Source: Ochromonas danica (taxonomy: Eukaryota; Sar; Chrysophyceae; Chromulinales; Chromulinaceae). Taken from it: DNA of 64,000 bases. Numbering within the stretch: the first letter of the stretch is position 1; each line of letters starts with the position of its first letter. The DNA is taken from the NCBI GenBank assembly GCA_015146655.1, contig VKHL01000061.1, forward strand, positions 1-64,000, in the 5' to 3' direction. Under the pieces are notes generated by a model. That model was not told where the DNA came from, searched no databases, and saw nothing but the letters and a program-made list of their open reading frames with translations. The position numbers and the translations under genes are program-made. This document shows, piece after piece, positions 20,245-31,917 of this stretch.

Positions 20245-21444
20245 CTAGACCATCGGGTCCTTGCCCTCATAGAGAACCTTCGGGTCCACCACGGGCAGCA
20301 CTCCCTGGCCTGGCCAAGTGCTGGGATGCTTGGAAGAGGAAGATATCTCCTCCAGTCTGGAGGCAGAAATGTCTCCCTCGCGAAGGTGGCGCTCGATGCC
20401 AGGCAAATGCCCCGCGCCAACGACTGCCACAACTGTCCCTCTCCGTCGATCAGCAGGCCATTGCTGCAGGATGTGCGCGGGTGGGAGGCGACCAAAACCA
20501 ATCTTCGCCACCTCTGCCAAGGTCTGTGCAAGGTACTCATCTCTCTCCGATATGACCACTTTGGCGAAGGCGGGCAGATAGGAGGAGAACTTTTTGATCT
20601 CTTCATTGATGAAGTCGTCATCGTGTTGCGTGTGGCTTATATAGTCCGTGATCTTCCCGAAGGACATGGTGATGGTCTCCCAGGCGAGGATGTAGATCAT
20701 CTTGGCCTTCTCCCACGCCTTCAGCTTGTCAAAGATGCGCTGGATAGTCACTGCATACAGGCGATCTCCCAGGACGATCGTAGCTCCACACATGTACGCT
20801 TCTTTGCAAGCAGCGGACAACTCACCGCCCAGCTTGCTGCCTGTGAGCTTGGCCGCCTTGGCTTGCATCCAAGATAGCAGAGCCATGCTGAAGGTCTTCA
20901 GACTGCGCTCCTGCCAGCCAGCCTTGACGACATCCTTTATGGTAATGTTCAGGTTGGTGTTTTCGTCCTCGAAGAGGCTGTCGATGCGCCCCTCGCACAG
21001 CTCGATGACCACATAATTGGGACAAACAGTCTGCACCACCTCGCGCACCATCTCCGTAGAATGGTGAGCCACGTGGAGAGTTCCACAAAGATAGAAGTCA
21101 CAGTGTGGAAATCTGGGAGTCTGAAGGTAGACCAGCTTGCCTCGGTACTTGTCCAGCATGCGCTGCACTGTGGGGGACACTGCCGCCTGTGCCACTGTCT
21201 CATTCTTCTCCACAGAGAGGGACGTTGGGCTGTTCTGCTCAATTGGAGTGGAGGAAGAAGAGGCAGAGGTGAAGAAAGGGGCGGTCTGGCTTGTCGCGGA
21301 GGGCTGCTGGGACAGTGTGTGATTGCCTGGGGAAGCAGAGCACGCCAGAAGAGAATTCAAACGCACTGATCGGCCCTGACGCAGCCAACCACATCTAACT
21401 GTGCTAACAATCATAGACATGAGCAATAGAATCCCAAGTTTCAT
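20245..21444 (-). CDS. TraB/PrgY-domain protein
   Basis: 399 residues, one exon, starting with a signal peptide-like MKLGILLLMSMIVSTVRCGW and a Ser/Thr-rich linker to about residue 95. The conserved part begins FYLCGTLHVAHHSTEMVREV (GTxH motif) and VVIELCEGR (ELC.xR), and closes with VVAVVGAGHLPGIERHL (the GAGHxxGI motif). These are the diagnostic motifs of the TraB family, found in bacteria, archaeal and eukaryotic organelle proteins such as TRABD. The leader suggests entry to the endomembrane or plastid, although the residue after cleavage (WLRQG) is less typical than in the adenylate kinase. The gene is convergent with PET117, leaving 132 bp between the two stop codons. Confidence 0.8.
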   Translation of the reverse strand: MKLGILLLMSMIVSTVRCGWLRQGRSVRLNSLLACSASPGNHTLSQQPSATSQTAPFFTSASSSSTPIEQNSPTSLSVEKNETVAQAAVSPTVQRMLDKYRGKLVYLQTPRFPHCDFYLCGTLHVAHHSTEMVREVVQTVCPNYVVIELCEGRIDSLFEDENTNLNITIKDVVKAGWQERSLKTFSMALLSWMQAKAAKLTGSKLGGELSAACKEAYMCGATIVLGDRLYAVTIQRIFDKLKAWEKAKMIYILAWETITMSFGKITDYISHTQHDDDFINEEIKKFSSYLPAFAKVVISERDEYLAQTLAEVAKIGFGRLPPAHILQQWPADRRRGTVVAVVGAGHLPGIERHLREGDISASRLEEISSSSKHPSTWPGQGVLPVVDPKVLYEGKDPMV

Positions 21445-21766
21445 GATAATGAGGAAGGTTCAGCCAAACCCAAACCCCTTCAATCACTGACAACACAGTC
21501 TCAGTTATTATTGTGTTGCGTAGAAAGCCGTCAATAATCGCTCATATTATGCCTTTCTCCAGAGACCAGAAGAAGCATTTTAATACTGTTGCTAAAAATG
21601 GCGAGCCTGAGAGCAACAAGCTTAAACTTGTTGTTTAACTAATCTAACCATAATTGTTGCTAAAATATTGAAAACGGCAAGAGATGTATCAATGAAGCAG
21701 GTTTCAGTTCCGCAAACAAAACCTTCTGAATCTTTATGTTCCACAAGATAACTGCCCTTTCAATCC
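21445..21766. other. Spacer before tRNA-Gly
   Basis: 322 bp between the TraB-domain gene start and the tRNA. AT-rich with no coding frame. It would contain the TraB promoter. Confidence 0.5.
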
Positions 21767-21837
21767 GTATCGGTGGTTTAGTGGTAAAATCCCTGCTTGC
21801 CATGCAGGGGCCCCGGGTTCGATTCCCGGCCGATGCA
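21767..21837 (+). tRNA. tRNA-Gly (GCC)
   Basis: 71-nt cloverleaf without intron. The acceptor stem GTATCGG pairs with CCGATGC (one G-U), the D arm contains GGTTTAGTGGTAAA, the anticodon stem CCTGC/GCAGG encloses loop TTGCCAT with anticodon GCC, and the T arm is GGGTTCGATTCCC. The A box (TGGTTTAGTGG) and B box (GGTTCGATTCC) are intact. The CCA end is not encoded, as usual in eukaryotes. Confidence 0.97.
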
Positions 21838-22091
21838 GATCGAATAACCTTTTGCTTTGTTTTGCAATTTTGCTTTATTTTGACCTCTTGAACATTTTGA
21901 TTTGTTCTAGTTCTTTGGTTTGGATATAAACTCTGTAGCAGAAAGGAATTTTTTTGTCATGAGATAATTTGTTTCGAAGGGAACAGCTGGATGCCAATTG
22001 TTGTTGATTGTTGTTTGGCAGCACAGCTTTGTTAAGTTAATGGTCATTGCTCCGCCATCGCCCAGCAAAACAGTGAGTGAACTAGACGACG

Positions 22092-22538
22092 ATGTTTCGA
22101 CGCTCTATTGTTGCTTTGATGGGGGCTCCCCCAGCGAAAAGGATACCAAATCCTCCTTTTCTTCATGCTTCTCAGCGCCCTCCTGCTCCAGCAGATATTG
22201 ACTTTAATGCCCTAAATTTGGAATTCCCCTTGACCAGAGACACCAAGTTCGTCATAGCGAGAACCGCCTGGTCCCCTAAGCCAGAAGTTGAACCCAACTT
22301 ACCATTTGCTGTTGAGCGTAGCCATGTTGGTGGGGCATTGCCTGTCTATACGAAATTCAAGGGAGGAAGAACGAAGGTGGTCACCAGGCTGCGCAAAGTC
22401 AAGGGAGACGTGGAAAAGCTCAAGGCTGAGATGGAGAAGGTGGTTGGTAAGGAGGTTTATATCAAGCCAGGCAGATTAGAGGTGGATGGTAACTACAATA
22501 GACGTCTCAAGACCTGGCTGACGGGTCTGGGCTTCTAA
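22092..22538 (+). CDS. Mitochondrial ribosomal protein mL49
   Basis: 148 residues, one exon. The N-terminus MFRRSIVALMGAPPAKRIP is basic and lacks acidic residues, suitable as a mitochondrial presequence. The C-terminal 85 residues form the IMG2/mL49 domain: FVIARTAWS, LPVYTKFKGGRTKVVTRLRK (the vYt..r.gg.k..T..rk core), VKGDVEKLKAEM, and GNYNRRLKTWLTGLGF, ending at the expected final LxxLGF. It is a subunit of the large mitoribosomal subunit. The ATG at 22092 is the first in frame after a stop. Confidence 0.87.
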   Translation: MFRRSIVALMGAPPAKRIPNPPFLHASQRPPAPADIDFNALNLEFPLTRDTKFVIARTAWSPKPEVEPNLPFAVERSHVGGALPVYTKFKGGRTKVVTRLRKVKGDVEKLKAEMEKVVGKEVYIKPGRLEVDGNYNRRLKTWLTGLGF

Positions 22539-22674
22539 CTCAATAGACCTTGTAAGACTAACTCAACCATCACCCGCACTGACCGCCGCTGCCTCTTCAC
22601 CTCTCATTAACACACATATTTGAAGAGGAAGAAGTAGTGTAGAATAAGGTTAGAAGTTAGCGAGTATACTGGAG

Positions 22675-25600
22675 TTAATCCCCACGAAAGGTTGCAAAGG
22701 CTGTCCGCAAGAGTTGAGGCAAGACTCTGTGCGCCTCGTCTTCCTCTAGCAGCCGCGCACTATCCGTTTGAAGCTCAACCAAAAGTGTCAATAGGACAGA
22801 AGAAGTCAAAGATGAGTGGAGGACTTGACAGGTCTTCGCCAGTTGAAGACCGCCTGCCAGGAAGTGGAAGACTTCCGAGTTTTGAGCCAGACTGAGAGGA
22901 GGAAGGTAATCATCCCCACTGCGCCCTGACAACAGTTTGGAGACCAACTGTCCGACATGCTCAGTAACAGGTAGAACGTGTGGCTGTAGCAGATCGAGAA
23001 GGTGTGCAGCATGTTGAGGTGTAACACTGCTCCACCCGCGCAGCAAAGCTGTGAGAAGAGGAAGGTTCTCTCGGAAGAGATTGGCCTGCTCAGCTTCGAA
23101 GATCTTCTTACTCATGGTTTGGAGCTGCTCAACATTGGTGTCCAGCATGGCACTCAACCGATCAAAGGAGCCCAGAGCTGCAGCTACACGATTCCACATC
23201 TTCTGCACTACCTCCCCAGCGAATGCAGAGGAGAGAGCAGCCTCCGTGAGAACCTTCACCACACAACTCATTTGATGTAAAGTGTAGGTTACAGTGCTAA
23301 CCCATTTGGACTTGTAGATGGAAACATCACCCTCTAGAGTTCCTGCGAGGCTATGGAGCCAGGAGCAACACACCACATTGGCCTGCTCTCTCACCTCATC
23401 ATCATCATCCTATAGAGAACCAAGTTAGCAACAACATCTTCCTAACAGATGGAATACACTTACTTGAAGAAGATCCAAAGCTAAGAGAAACTGCTCCAAG
23501 CAGAGGATGAGAGTCTCCTTCGACAGGTTGCTTTGGCTGGAAGGCGACCGCAAGAAAGCATTCAACATTCTGTTAACACCTAACGACTTTGCTACAGCAA
23601 GGCGCAAAGCAATCGGCTGTTCCTCATCTCCTGCTTGTTGCATAAACGCCAACCATCGCTGAGCGACATGAACAGAGGAGGAGGTTTGAGCTGATAGCAG
23701 ACCATCGAACACTGGTCGACAAGAATAGCTGTGGATCTAACAGAACAACAAACATGTCAACCATTTGCAGTTGATGGAGTAAAGAGAAAACAGCAATGAG
23801 GCAATTACCTCTAACAACCAAGAGGCACAAGTGCGTCTATTCTTCAATTGAACTTCTGAGGTATTGCTTGCTTTGATAGTCTCGAAGGTTAGCAGCTCAG
23901 TTGACACTTCACAGAGTGCATTGGTCAAAGACGAGTCAGGAGATGTGATCTGCTGATAATAGACTTCAACAAGTAAATGCAAGAGCTGCACTTGTAGATC
24001 AAGAGAGGCAGGCTGCTTCTCCACTTTAGCGCTTTCTACAACTGCTTGAAGCATATTGACCATTCCAGGCAGACTGGCAACCTGATCAAGCAGAATATCA
24101 CTCGCGAAAAGTGAAATGAGTCCAGCGGAAACACCATCACGAACTTCTGACAAGTTGGAGCGAAGGAGAGGAAGGATCTCATCGACTATCCACTCCATGG
24201 CCAGCTCAGCATTACCTTCTGGTATATGCTGCAGAGAAACAAGCCATTCTACAGCCTGGCGAGCAAGAAGAGGTGCCCAAGGAGTATCACAATAGACAGA
24301 CAGAGGAGTTGAGTTGCGCAGGCCAAGATAATTCACACAAAATGCACAGTTTTGAAGCAAAAGGTCGCGATCTTCGTCCACGGCATCCTTTCCGACTGCA
24401 ACCAGGAAGGCATGCTGTAGTTGTAAGAACACGTAGTGCAAAGGAGGACAGCGTCTACGATTCACAATAGTAGACAGTTCATTCAACTTGTTGCGATGAG
24501 CAGCTAGCTGGCCAGCGATCGTGCGGAAGACCATTGCCTGCTGGTCCATGGACAGCTTTCGTTGCTTGGCAATCTGTTGAAGCATTTCCAAGGCAACTAA
24601 CAGATAGCCATGAAGAGCATTAGTGGATTTAACGGATAGAAGTCTCTCCAAACAGATCTGGAAATGCTTGGGAATCTCTTCCACGGCTATCAACGCGGTG
24701 TAGGCTCGAGCAGAAATAGATCGTGTTAACATCTTCATATTACTGCAGCAACTCATAATGAGATCAAGAACAGGTTGGAAGTTAATACCTTCCTCAGAAA
24801 TGGCTGTAGGAAGGGTAAGCGGAGCTCTGAACTTGGCAAAGAGCAGAAGGATTGGGTAGAGGACGTCATACTCTTCCTTTGCCTCTCTTTGCACAGCTTC
24901 CTCCAACTCTAAGGCAAGGAAAGGCAACAGATCCTTATAGCGGGAGAAATAGTCTATAGCAGTCACGGATGAAGCATTGGCTGAGTCATTTTTCTCTCGA
25001 CTAATCGACCGTTGAATAGTCGCACTAAAGACCATCATAGAAGAATTACGAATTGCCCAGTGCTCACTGCGGAAACCTTTCACAGCACACATAAAGGTCT
25101 CAGAGAGAAAGTTGTCCAATTCAGGTCCAAAGTGACTATCCAGCATGATGATACGCAGCACATTGAGTGCATGGACTGACAGTCGCCACCATTCCTGTCC
25201 GTCAGCATCAGTCTCATTGGCAAGACCTTTCTTCACGAGAGATAACAAGGAAGGAAGAGTACGCAACAGAAGGACAGGAGGACTGTTAGCAGGCTCAGCT
25301 CGAAGAAGTGATAGGAAACTGTATGCAAATCCTGCAGATCGGCGCAAAATGAAAACTTGTTGATGTCGATGCAAGCGATCAAGCAGATTGTCTAGCCACA
25401 GTCCAGGAAGGCGACTGAGATGAAGGTTAGCATCTCCATAGCGTATGAGAGTTGTCACAACTGCTTGTAAGGCCATATGTGCTTCAGCAATAGCTCCCAT
25501 ATGTTTCAATCTTCCCAAAGCTTGGAGGAGCAACTGTCCAATATTCTCCACTTCATTCACAGTCAAGAGGTCATCGAATCGACCTTGTGGAATGGGAGCT

Positions 25601-28600
25601 GCATCTACAAGGCCTGCTAACAAAGCTGACGCTTCTTTGACCAACAGCCAGGCTGCCACAATACCTCTTTGAGCTTTGGCAGTGTCTTCACCGCCTTCCA
25701 TACCACCGCTTCCTCCGCTATCATCATTGACCACTGGTGCAAAAGTATTGGTATTGACATAAGAGGCTGCCATAGAATACGCTGTGGCCGTGTTGACAGG
25801 ACCTTTGGCTCCAGAAGATGGAGTAGGAGCGAAGGGCACATCAGTTGCAGCTTCTGCTACCACTTTCATAGCCAACTCCAACGAGCGAATGGCCATGGTG
25901 CGAGCTGTGGACAGAGTTTGTCTCCAGCGTGGAGATAATCCTCTCTTCTTACGTGTTGCTTGGATGCAGAGCTTAATGGCCAATAACAAACCATGTCCTA
26001 ATGGGAAGTCTCCGGCCAAGTCCAACTTGGATAAAGCACTCGCAGTATCTAGACGATCAATACTTGAAGAAGCAGCAGACAGAAAGTCAAACAGTTGATC
26101 CAATGCGGTTAAGTTCTTCTCCAAACGACGAACCAACGAGAGAATGAAACCTTCCGCACTTTCTTCCTCCTCCTCGGAAGTCTTTTGTCTGCCTTGGAAC
26201 TCAACCACTACTACTCCATGGAGATCAATCTTCCAGGCTAGGTCTAAACTATATGCAGTGAAGACATTGCAGAGCAGCTGAGCTCCAGCATCTGATTCGC
26301 GCAAGCGAGCACTCTCAGCCATAGTCAACGCCCAACCCAACAGACCTTCAAGACTCTTTGCATCATGAAAAGCAGGCCAAGGACGAGGCAGTTGGTCTAA
26401 TAAGGAAGCTGCCAACACACGACTTCGGTCCCAATTTGACACGAAAGACTTCAAGAGCGAAGTCACTAGTCTCTCATCAACCAGTTGAATCAATTGCGCT
26501 GACTCTGAAGGTGACGATGCCAAAGTAGAGAAGACAGTCTCCAAGATAGTCAACGAAGAAATCTCTCGATCGAAGGTCACTCCTGGATACAAGTTCTCTT
26601 GCACCTCATGTAGTAACCAAGGCAGGACATCAGACAGGGAAATCAAATTACCCTCTGCAGCAGCAGTAGCAACAACTACTGCAGAGTCTACCTCTCCACC
26701 ATTCTTCTTCTTCTGAGCATGTTTACTAGTCTTAGAGTTTCTTTGTGACAAGTTATTCGAATCTCTGCATCTTAACAGCAGATTCTTAATAGTACGAACA
26801 AATTTACTGCAATGATCTGCTTCCAATGTTTTCAAACTAAAAGTCAGACTTCCCTTCAAAGCTTCGAACTCTTTCTTATCCACGGGCAAGGATGTTTTCA
26901 AAGATGCTGTAGTGGCTATTAGAGCATTGAAGCGAAGGACGTCATCAGCGCTCAGTGCAGCGGTTGAGAGGATTTCTTCTTGTCCAGGAATGGTCAAACC
27001 TTGTGCTTTCGCGGAGAGAACAATAGCAATCAATCCAGACAATAACGGTGCAGAAGATTCTTCTTGATATTGACTCCATAAGATGTGAAGCAGAGTCTGT
27101 GGAGAGAAGAGATCTATCTTCATGAGGTCTGGTAAGAGGTAGTCGGAGACGTTGGCTCGCCAGTGCGGATTCTCACTGGCAAGAGCGGCTAGAATGCTCT
27201 TCCTCCACTCTCCCACGGTCTCTGATGCAACTGCGGGGACAAATTTAACAAGAAGAGCATTCAACAAGCTGCTGACAGATGCTGCTACATCTCTCTCTTT
27301 CATGGCAAGCACGAGCTCGGCGATGATTCGAGGATAGGCAGAGAGCATTGCCTCCGAGGAAATAGCACCGAGAATAGCCTTTAATGCTTGATACTTTCCA
27401 CGATGCTGAGCAGGCATGCGCATCACTTCCTGCATCACCAGGCTGCTCCACGTCTCGTCATCGCTGCCATTAATGAAGCCGAAGACTGCGAGCAGTCGGT
27501 CAAATATATCAGGAATAATATGATTGACTTGTCTCACAGGGTGGGTCCAAGCTCGACACAGCAAAGTGAGGGTGGAGAGTAGATATGGAAGAGTCTCCTG
27601 GGCGTCAATCTCCTCGACTGACGACTTCGTCAATGCCTGCAGCCAAACCTCCAGCGATTGCAAACCATACAACTGCACGAGAGAAGAGCTGTCCTCACAT
27701 GTCTGTAAGATGAAGCTATGGCTCTTCCCCATTAGCTTCTCTTCAACCAGCAGGTTCCAGAGCTTGGGGCTGAACAAAACAATTGCCTCGCGGATCAAAC
27801 CACAACGAGCGATTCTCGACACAGAGGCCCACTCCTCACCTCTCTCTACCCCGGCAGACAGCACAGAAGAGATGAGGTTGGCTATGTGTTCCAATCCCTC
27901 TTCTCCACCGAGCGAGTAGATGACGTAACGAGACAAGATGAGTGTAGCAGCTGCCGCTGAGATAGAGTCCTTAGCAGAATCATCCTTTAACACCAACAAT
28001 GCCTGCTCTTGAATCAACTTAACTTTATTACTCCAGTCCAAAGAATTCTTCCATGTGACAATCTCCTCTAAATGCGACTTGAAGAGGTTGCTAATGTTGC
28101 GGAAGCAGTCCGTGCAGCAGCAAGTCCACCTCACCAGCTCTGGCGCTGTCAGTCTTCCACTTTCAATCGATTGCAAGAAGACGACCTGATCTAGCAGATA
28201 GGAGATACAGTTCAGAATGACAGCGCCAGAAGGGTCTTGTTGGCAGAAGAAGTCCAAGTCTCGGTCCAGCAGGATGAGAGAGGAGAAGGCCGTCTGCCAG
28301 GCCAGCAGCTTGCCAACCTCCTTCTCTTCACTCGCAGCCTTGTATTGGTCTAGGATATCCAAGGAGATAGAGAAGAGCATGGCTTTGATATCTTGAGGAC
28401 GACTGGCCTCGAGGTCTTTCATCAGCACCACCACCCAATCCAAGGCGATGTGGAAAGGGAAGTATTGCGGAAGGATGTACATTCGGAGCAAGACAGGCAC
28501 TGCACTCTCTAGAGACTGAGTAGGAAATGCCTCGTCTAAGAGAGTGGCTCGTGTCTTCTTCTTGTTCTGCTGGATTATACGAATCTGTTCCGTGCAGGTC

Positions 28601-28749
28601 TTGGCCACTACCAAGTCCTCAATCCATAGAATAGAATCCGGCACATTTTGACTCTCACCTACAATAGAGGTCAGATCAACCACTACAGAGTCATTATCCT
28701 TCTCATAAGTGGTGAGTACTTGCTTTTTATGACTAACTTTGCCCACCAT
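22675..28749 (-). CDS. THADA/Trm732-like protein (DUF2428)
   Basis: Exons 23809..28749, 23464..23736 and 22675..23409 (introns 72 and 54 nt, phase 0) give about 1,982 residues, matching the 1,400-2,000 residue THADA family. The whole protein is HEAT-like helices. Family landmarks are LLHEVQENLYPGVTFDREIS near residue 710, GAIAEAHMALQAVV near 1,100, RRSAGFAYSFLSLL (DUF2428 RRSAG) near 1,135, and VHALNVLRIIMLDSHF then HWAIRNSSMMVFSA near 1,200-1,240. In yeast and human the protein partners Trm7/FTSJ1 for 2'-O-methylation of tRNA position 32. The three-Asp/Asp-repeat start of exon 3 (GAT)4 coincides with the acceptor. Divergent from VPS35. Confidence 0.87.
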
Positions 28750-28979
28750 TCTTTTTTCTGCTCTGATGGCTCAAGCAGCCGCGGTGTCTCTCTATTGTTG
28801 TGATGCGAGGGAAATTAGTTCGGTAACAACGAAAACCCAAAAGCACTAAAACACTAAAACACTAAAACCCGAAAATGAAACTTCCAGGATTAATAATAAT
28901 AGATCCAAGAAGCGATTGATTGATTGGATTGCGATCGTCTACAGCAAGGAATTAGAAATTACTTTCTTGACTTTTCACC
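28750..28979. promoter_or_regulatory. Divergent promoter region THADA/VPS35
   Basis: 230 bp separate the two divergent start codons. It contains a short tandem repeat of ACTAAAAC (three to four units, about 28845-28872) but not the TTCCATGGAA palindrome found in other divergent spacers. Confidence 0.45.
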
Positions 28980-31475
28980 ATGAGTACAGAAGATGAACAA
29001 ACTAGGATTCTTGAAGACTCTTTTAAAGAGATTCAAAAGCAGTCTTTCTTCATGAAAAGAGCCATGGATAGTGATTCCCTCAAACTCGCGCTGGATCACG
29101 CCACAGAAATGCTTCGCGAGCTGAAAACCAACGCCTTGTCGCCTAAGAACTACTATGAGCTCTATATGAAAATATTGGATGAGCTGCGCGAGCTGGAGGA
29201 GTATCTCATGTCTCTGAGTCGCAATGGCAAGTCCATGGTGGAGGTCTACGAGCAGGTCCAGTCCTGTGCCAACATCGTGCCTCGTCTCTATCTCCTCTGC
29301 TGTGTTGGAGGTGTCTACATCTCTTCCAAGGAAGCCCCTGCCAAGGATATTCTGAAGGATCTGCTGGAGATGATCAAAGGCGTGCAGCACCCCGTGCGTG
29401 GCCTCTTCTTGCGCAACTACCTCACCCTGGTCTCCAAGAACCGCCTGCCTGACATCGGCTCTCCTTATGAAGGCTTTGGAGGCAATATTCACGACGCCAC
29501 GAGCTTTCTTCTGCAGAACTTCGTGGAGACCAATCGTCTGTGGGTACGTCTGCAGGCTAAAGGCAGTGCGAAGGACAAGAAGAAGAGAGAGAAGGAGCGC
29601 CTCGATCTGCGTATCCTTGTCGGAGCTAATCTTGTTCGCTTGAGTCAGCTGGAAGGTTTGGATGTGAACGAATACAAGAGCAATCTGTTGCCAAGTATTC
29701 TGCAGGAAGTGATCGACTGCAACGACACCATCGCTCAATCCTATCTCATGGACTGCATCATCCAAGTCTTTCCTGATGATTACCATCTCACCACCTTGGA
29801 GCCGTTGCTCAAAGCTTGCACTTCTCTCAAGGAAAAGGTGAATGTGCGCGCCATTCTGGAGTCCTTGATGAATCGTTTGGCCAACCACGTGCTCACCAAT
29901 CCCAGCGTTATTCAGACTGACACCAACGCGTTCAAACTCTTCAATGACAATATCGCCACTTTGATTGAAGAGCGAACTAATATGTCTCTTACTGAAACTT
30001 TGCGCTTGCAGACCGTTTTGACGAACTTCGCCCTCAAGTGCTACCCCAGTCGACTGGACTACTTCTCCCACTGCCTCACTAATGCTGGCACCCTCATTGC
30101 GAAGTCAGACTTCGTCAAAGTCTCTGAAACTGAAAGTGGAGATTCTCGTTCGACCGATGAGACCACTCAACAGATTGAGACTCTTCTCTCAGCCCCACTG
30201 GCCACTTTGGCGTTGAAAGTGTTGGACATCCCCGCCTACTCGCAGCTAATGTCCTATTTGCCTTGGGGCAACTGGAAAGAGGTGGCTTCGAACCTCCTCA
30301 AGTCGTTCATCGCTTCTAACGCAGTCTTAGCAGAAATGCCTCAGGTCGAGCAGTTGTTTAAGATGATCACACCGTTGCTGAGAGATCGTGACGCGGCAAC
30401 TAGTGCTAGTCTAGCTGCGGAGGAGGAAAGAGACAACACCCCTTTGCCTCAGCAATTCAAAGATGAGCAGTATTTGGTGGGAAGATTAGCTCATTTGATG
30501 AAAGCCGACGATACTGACACTCTCTTACAGATCTTCGTCTATGCACGTAACCAATTCACCACCGGTGGCAGTCGTCGTATGCAGATTACCTATCCTCCTC
30601 TTGTCTTTGCTGCCCTTCGCTTGGCTAGAAGCGTGTTGGCTAGGGAGAAGAGTGTGGCACAAGATCCTTCTTTGCCTGCCCCAACTTACTCCACCCGCAA
30701 GGTCTTCCACTTCGTCATTGAAGCCATCACTGCTTTGGCAACTTCCCATCCCGAAGCGGCCATGCACCTCTTCCTTCAAGCCGCCCAATCAGCTGATGAA
30801 TGTGCTTTCCATGCCATTGCCTATGAGTTTGTCAAGGAGGCGTTATTGATCTATGAGAGTGAAATCACTGACTCGCGCATCCAAGTGCAGGCTTTGGTCT
30901 CTTTTGTGGGCACATTGTTGCAGTGCAAGAACTTCCCTTCGGAGGATTATGAAGCGTTGATAACCAAAGTCGCCCTCTACTCCAACAAGTTGCTGAAGAA
31001 GAGCGATCAATGTCGTATGGTCAGCTTGTGCTCTTTGCTCTTCTGGCCCAACCCAGTCGCTGCTCGTGGAGCAAAGGAAGGCAATGCTGAGGTCAGTGGT
31101 AACGCGTACAGCGACCCAGATAGAGTCTTGGAATGTCTGCAGCGTGCCTTGAAAATCGCTTCCGCGTCCAATCCTAATCTGTTCGTTGAGATCTTGGATC
31201 GTTATATTTATTATTATGAGAATGAAAACCCTGCGATCGAGGTGCGCTATCTATCCAGTCTGATTGGAGTGATCAAAGAGCATTTCTCTTCAGACCCTTC
31301 CTCTGTCCTTCCAGCCGTTGCGGCACATTACAACAATACGATAGGTAAGAACACATCGCAGTATTCCTTTCTGCCAGATTTTCCTCATCTTTCTTGCTTG
31401 ACAGGCTACATCAAGAATCGTCAGAATGCTCCGGAGGCAGAAATTGCTGAAAGATTTCGTGCCATTGAGCTCTAG
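28980..31475 (+). CDS. VPS35: Retromer subunit VPS35
   Basis: Exons 28980..31344 and 31405..31475, 811 residues. The family signature is at the N-terminus: QSFFMKRAMDSDSLKLALDH followed by ATEMLRELKTNALSPKNYYELYM split over the next residues, and HPVRGLFLRNYL (the PRLYLL..VG and HP.RGLFLR blocks). The rest is a HEAT-like solenoid ending in HYNNTI. VPS35 is the scaffold of the retromer that recycles cargo from endosomes to the trans-Golgi. The 60-nt intron (GTAAGA...TTGACAG) is a multiple of three and stopless, so unspliced RNA would also be translated with 20 extra residues; the spliced form matches the family better. A 370-residue antisense frame is a shadow. Confidence 0.95.
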   Translation: MSTEDEQTRILEDSFKEIQKQSFFMKRAMDSDSLKLALDHATEMLRELKTNALSPKNYYELYMKILDELRELEEYLMSLSRNGKSMVEVYEQVQSCANIVPRLYLLCCVGGVYISSKEAPAKDILKDLLEMIKGVQHPVRGLFLRNYLTLVSKNRLPDIGSPYEGFGGNIHDATSFLLQNFVETNRLWVRLQAKGSAKDKKKREKERLDLRILVGANLVRLSQLEGLDVNEYKSNLLPSILQEVIDCNDTIAQSYLMDCIIQVFPDDYHLTTLEPLLKACTSLKEKVNVRAILESLMNRLANHVLTNPSVIQTDTNAFKLFNDNIATLIEERTNMSLTETLRLQTVLTNFALKCYPSRLDYFSHCLTNAGTLIAKSDFVKVSETESGDSRSTDETTQQIETLLSAPLATLALKVLDIPAYSQLMSYLPWGNWKEVASNLLKSFIASNAVLAEMPQVEQLFKMITPLLRDRDAATSASLAAEEERDNTPLPQQFKDEQYLVGRLAHLMKADDTDTLLQIFVYARNQFTTGGSRRMQITYPPLVFAALRLARSVLAREKSVAQDPSLPAPTYSTRKVFHFVIEAITALATSHPEAAMHLFLQAAQSADECAFHAIAYEFVKEALLIYESEITDSRIQVQALVSFVGTLLQCKNFPSEDYEALITKVALYSNKLLKKSDQCRMVSLCSLLFWPNPVAARGAKEGNAEVSGNAYSDPDRVLECLQRALKIASASNPNLFVEILDRYIYYYENENPAIEVRYLSSLIGVIKEHFSSDPSSVLPAVAAHYNNTIGKNTSQYSFLPDFPHLSCLTGYIKNRQNAPEAEIAERFRAIEL

Positions 31476-31917
31476 GTATTGGTGCAGATTGAGGGAAAGA
31501 TGAATGATAGTTGTCGGCAAGTTCAAGAAAATTTGGGAGTGAGGACAAGATGAGACAATGCTCTAGTGTTGCACAGGGTGTTTTCATAGCCACACCTGAA
31601 TTTAAACCTTCTTTTCTTGCCGTCCAATCAACCCAATCTTCTTCTTCTTCTTCTTCTTTCCCCACCACTCCTTGTCTAGCGCCTCTGTGGAAGTTGAACC
31701 ACAGACACGTGGAAGTTGAACTCCACACCACCTCTTCACTCGCCAACCCCGCTTTTCCAGACTTCAAACCCTCCTCTCTCACTTTTTACTCTCCCTCGCC
31801 TGTGATGACCAGTCACCGTCGCTTCGATCATCATGGAGCGATATCTTCCCCCCAACGAATGCTGCAAGTACAGTGCGGAGTACAATCCAAAGCAAGCTCA
31901 GAACCACACTCTCCAAC
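31476..31917. other. Spacer upstream of AceTr gene
   Basis: 442 bp between VPS35 and the transporter gene, containing a (TTC)n tract at about 31637-31660 and a partial repeat of TGGAAGTTGAAC (31689 and 31710). In-frame ATGs occur at 31873 but the transporter start at 31918 is preferred. No separate gene seen. Confidence 0.4.

Noticed and set aside
20230-20877. 215-residue plus-strand frame
   Set aside because: Antisense of the TraB-domain gene; no family features.
28959-30071. 370-residue minus-strand frame
   Set aside because: Antisense shadow of VPS35, which has a clear family match on the plus strand.
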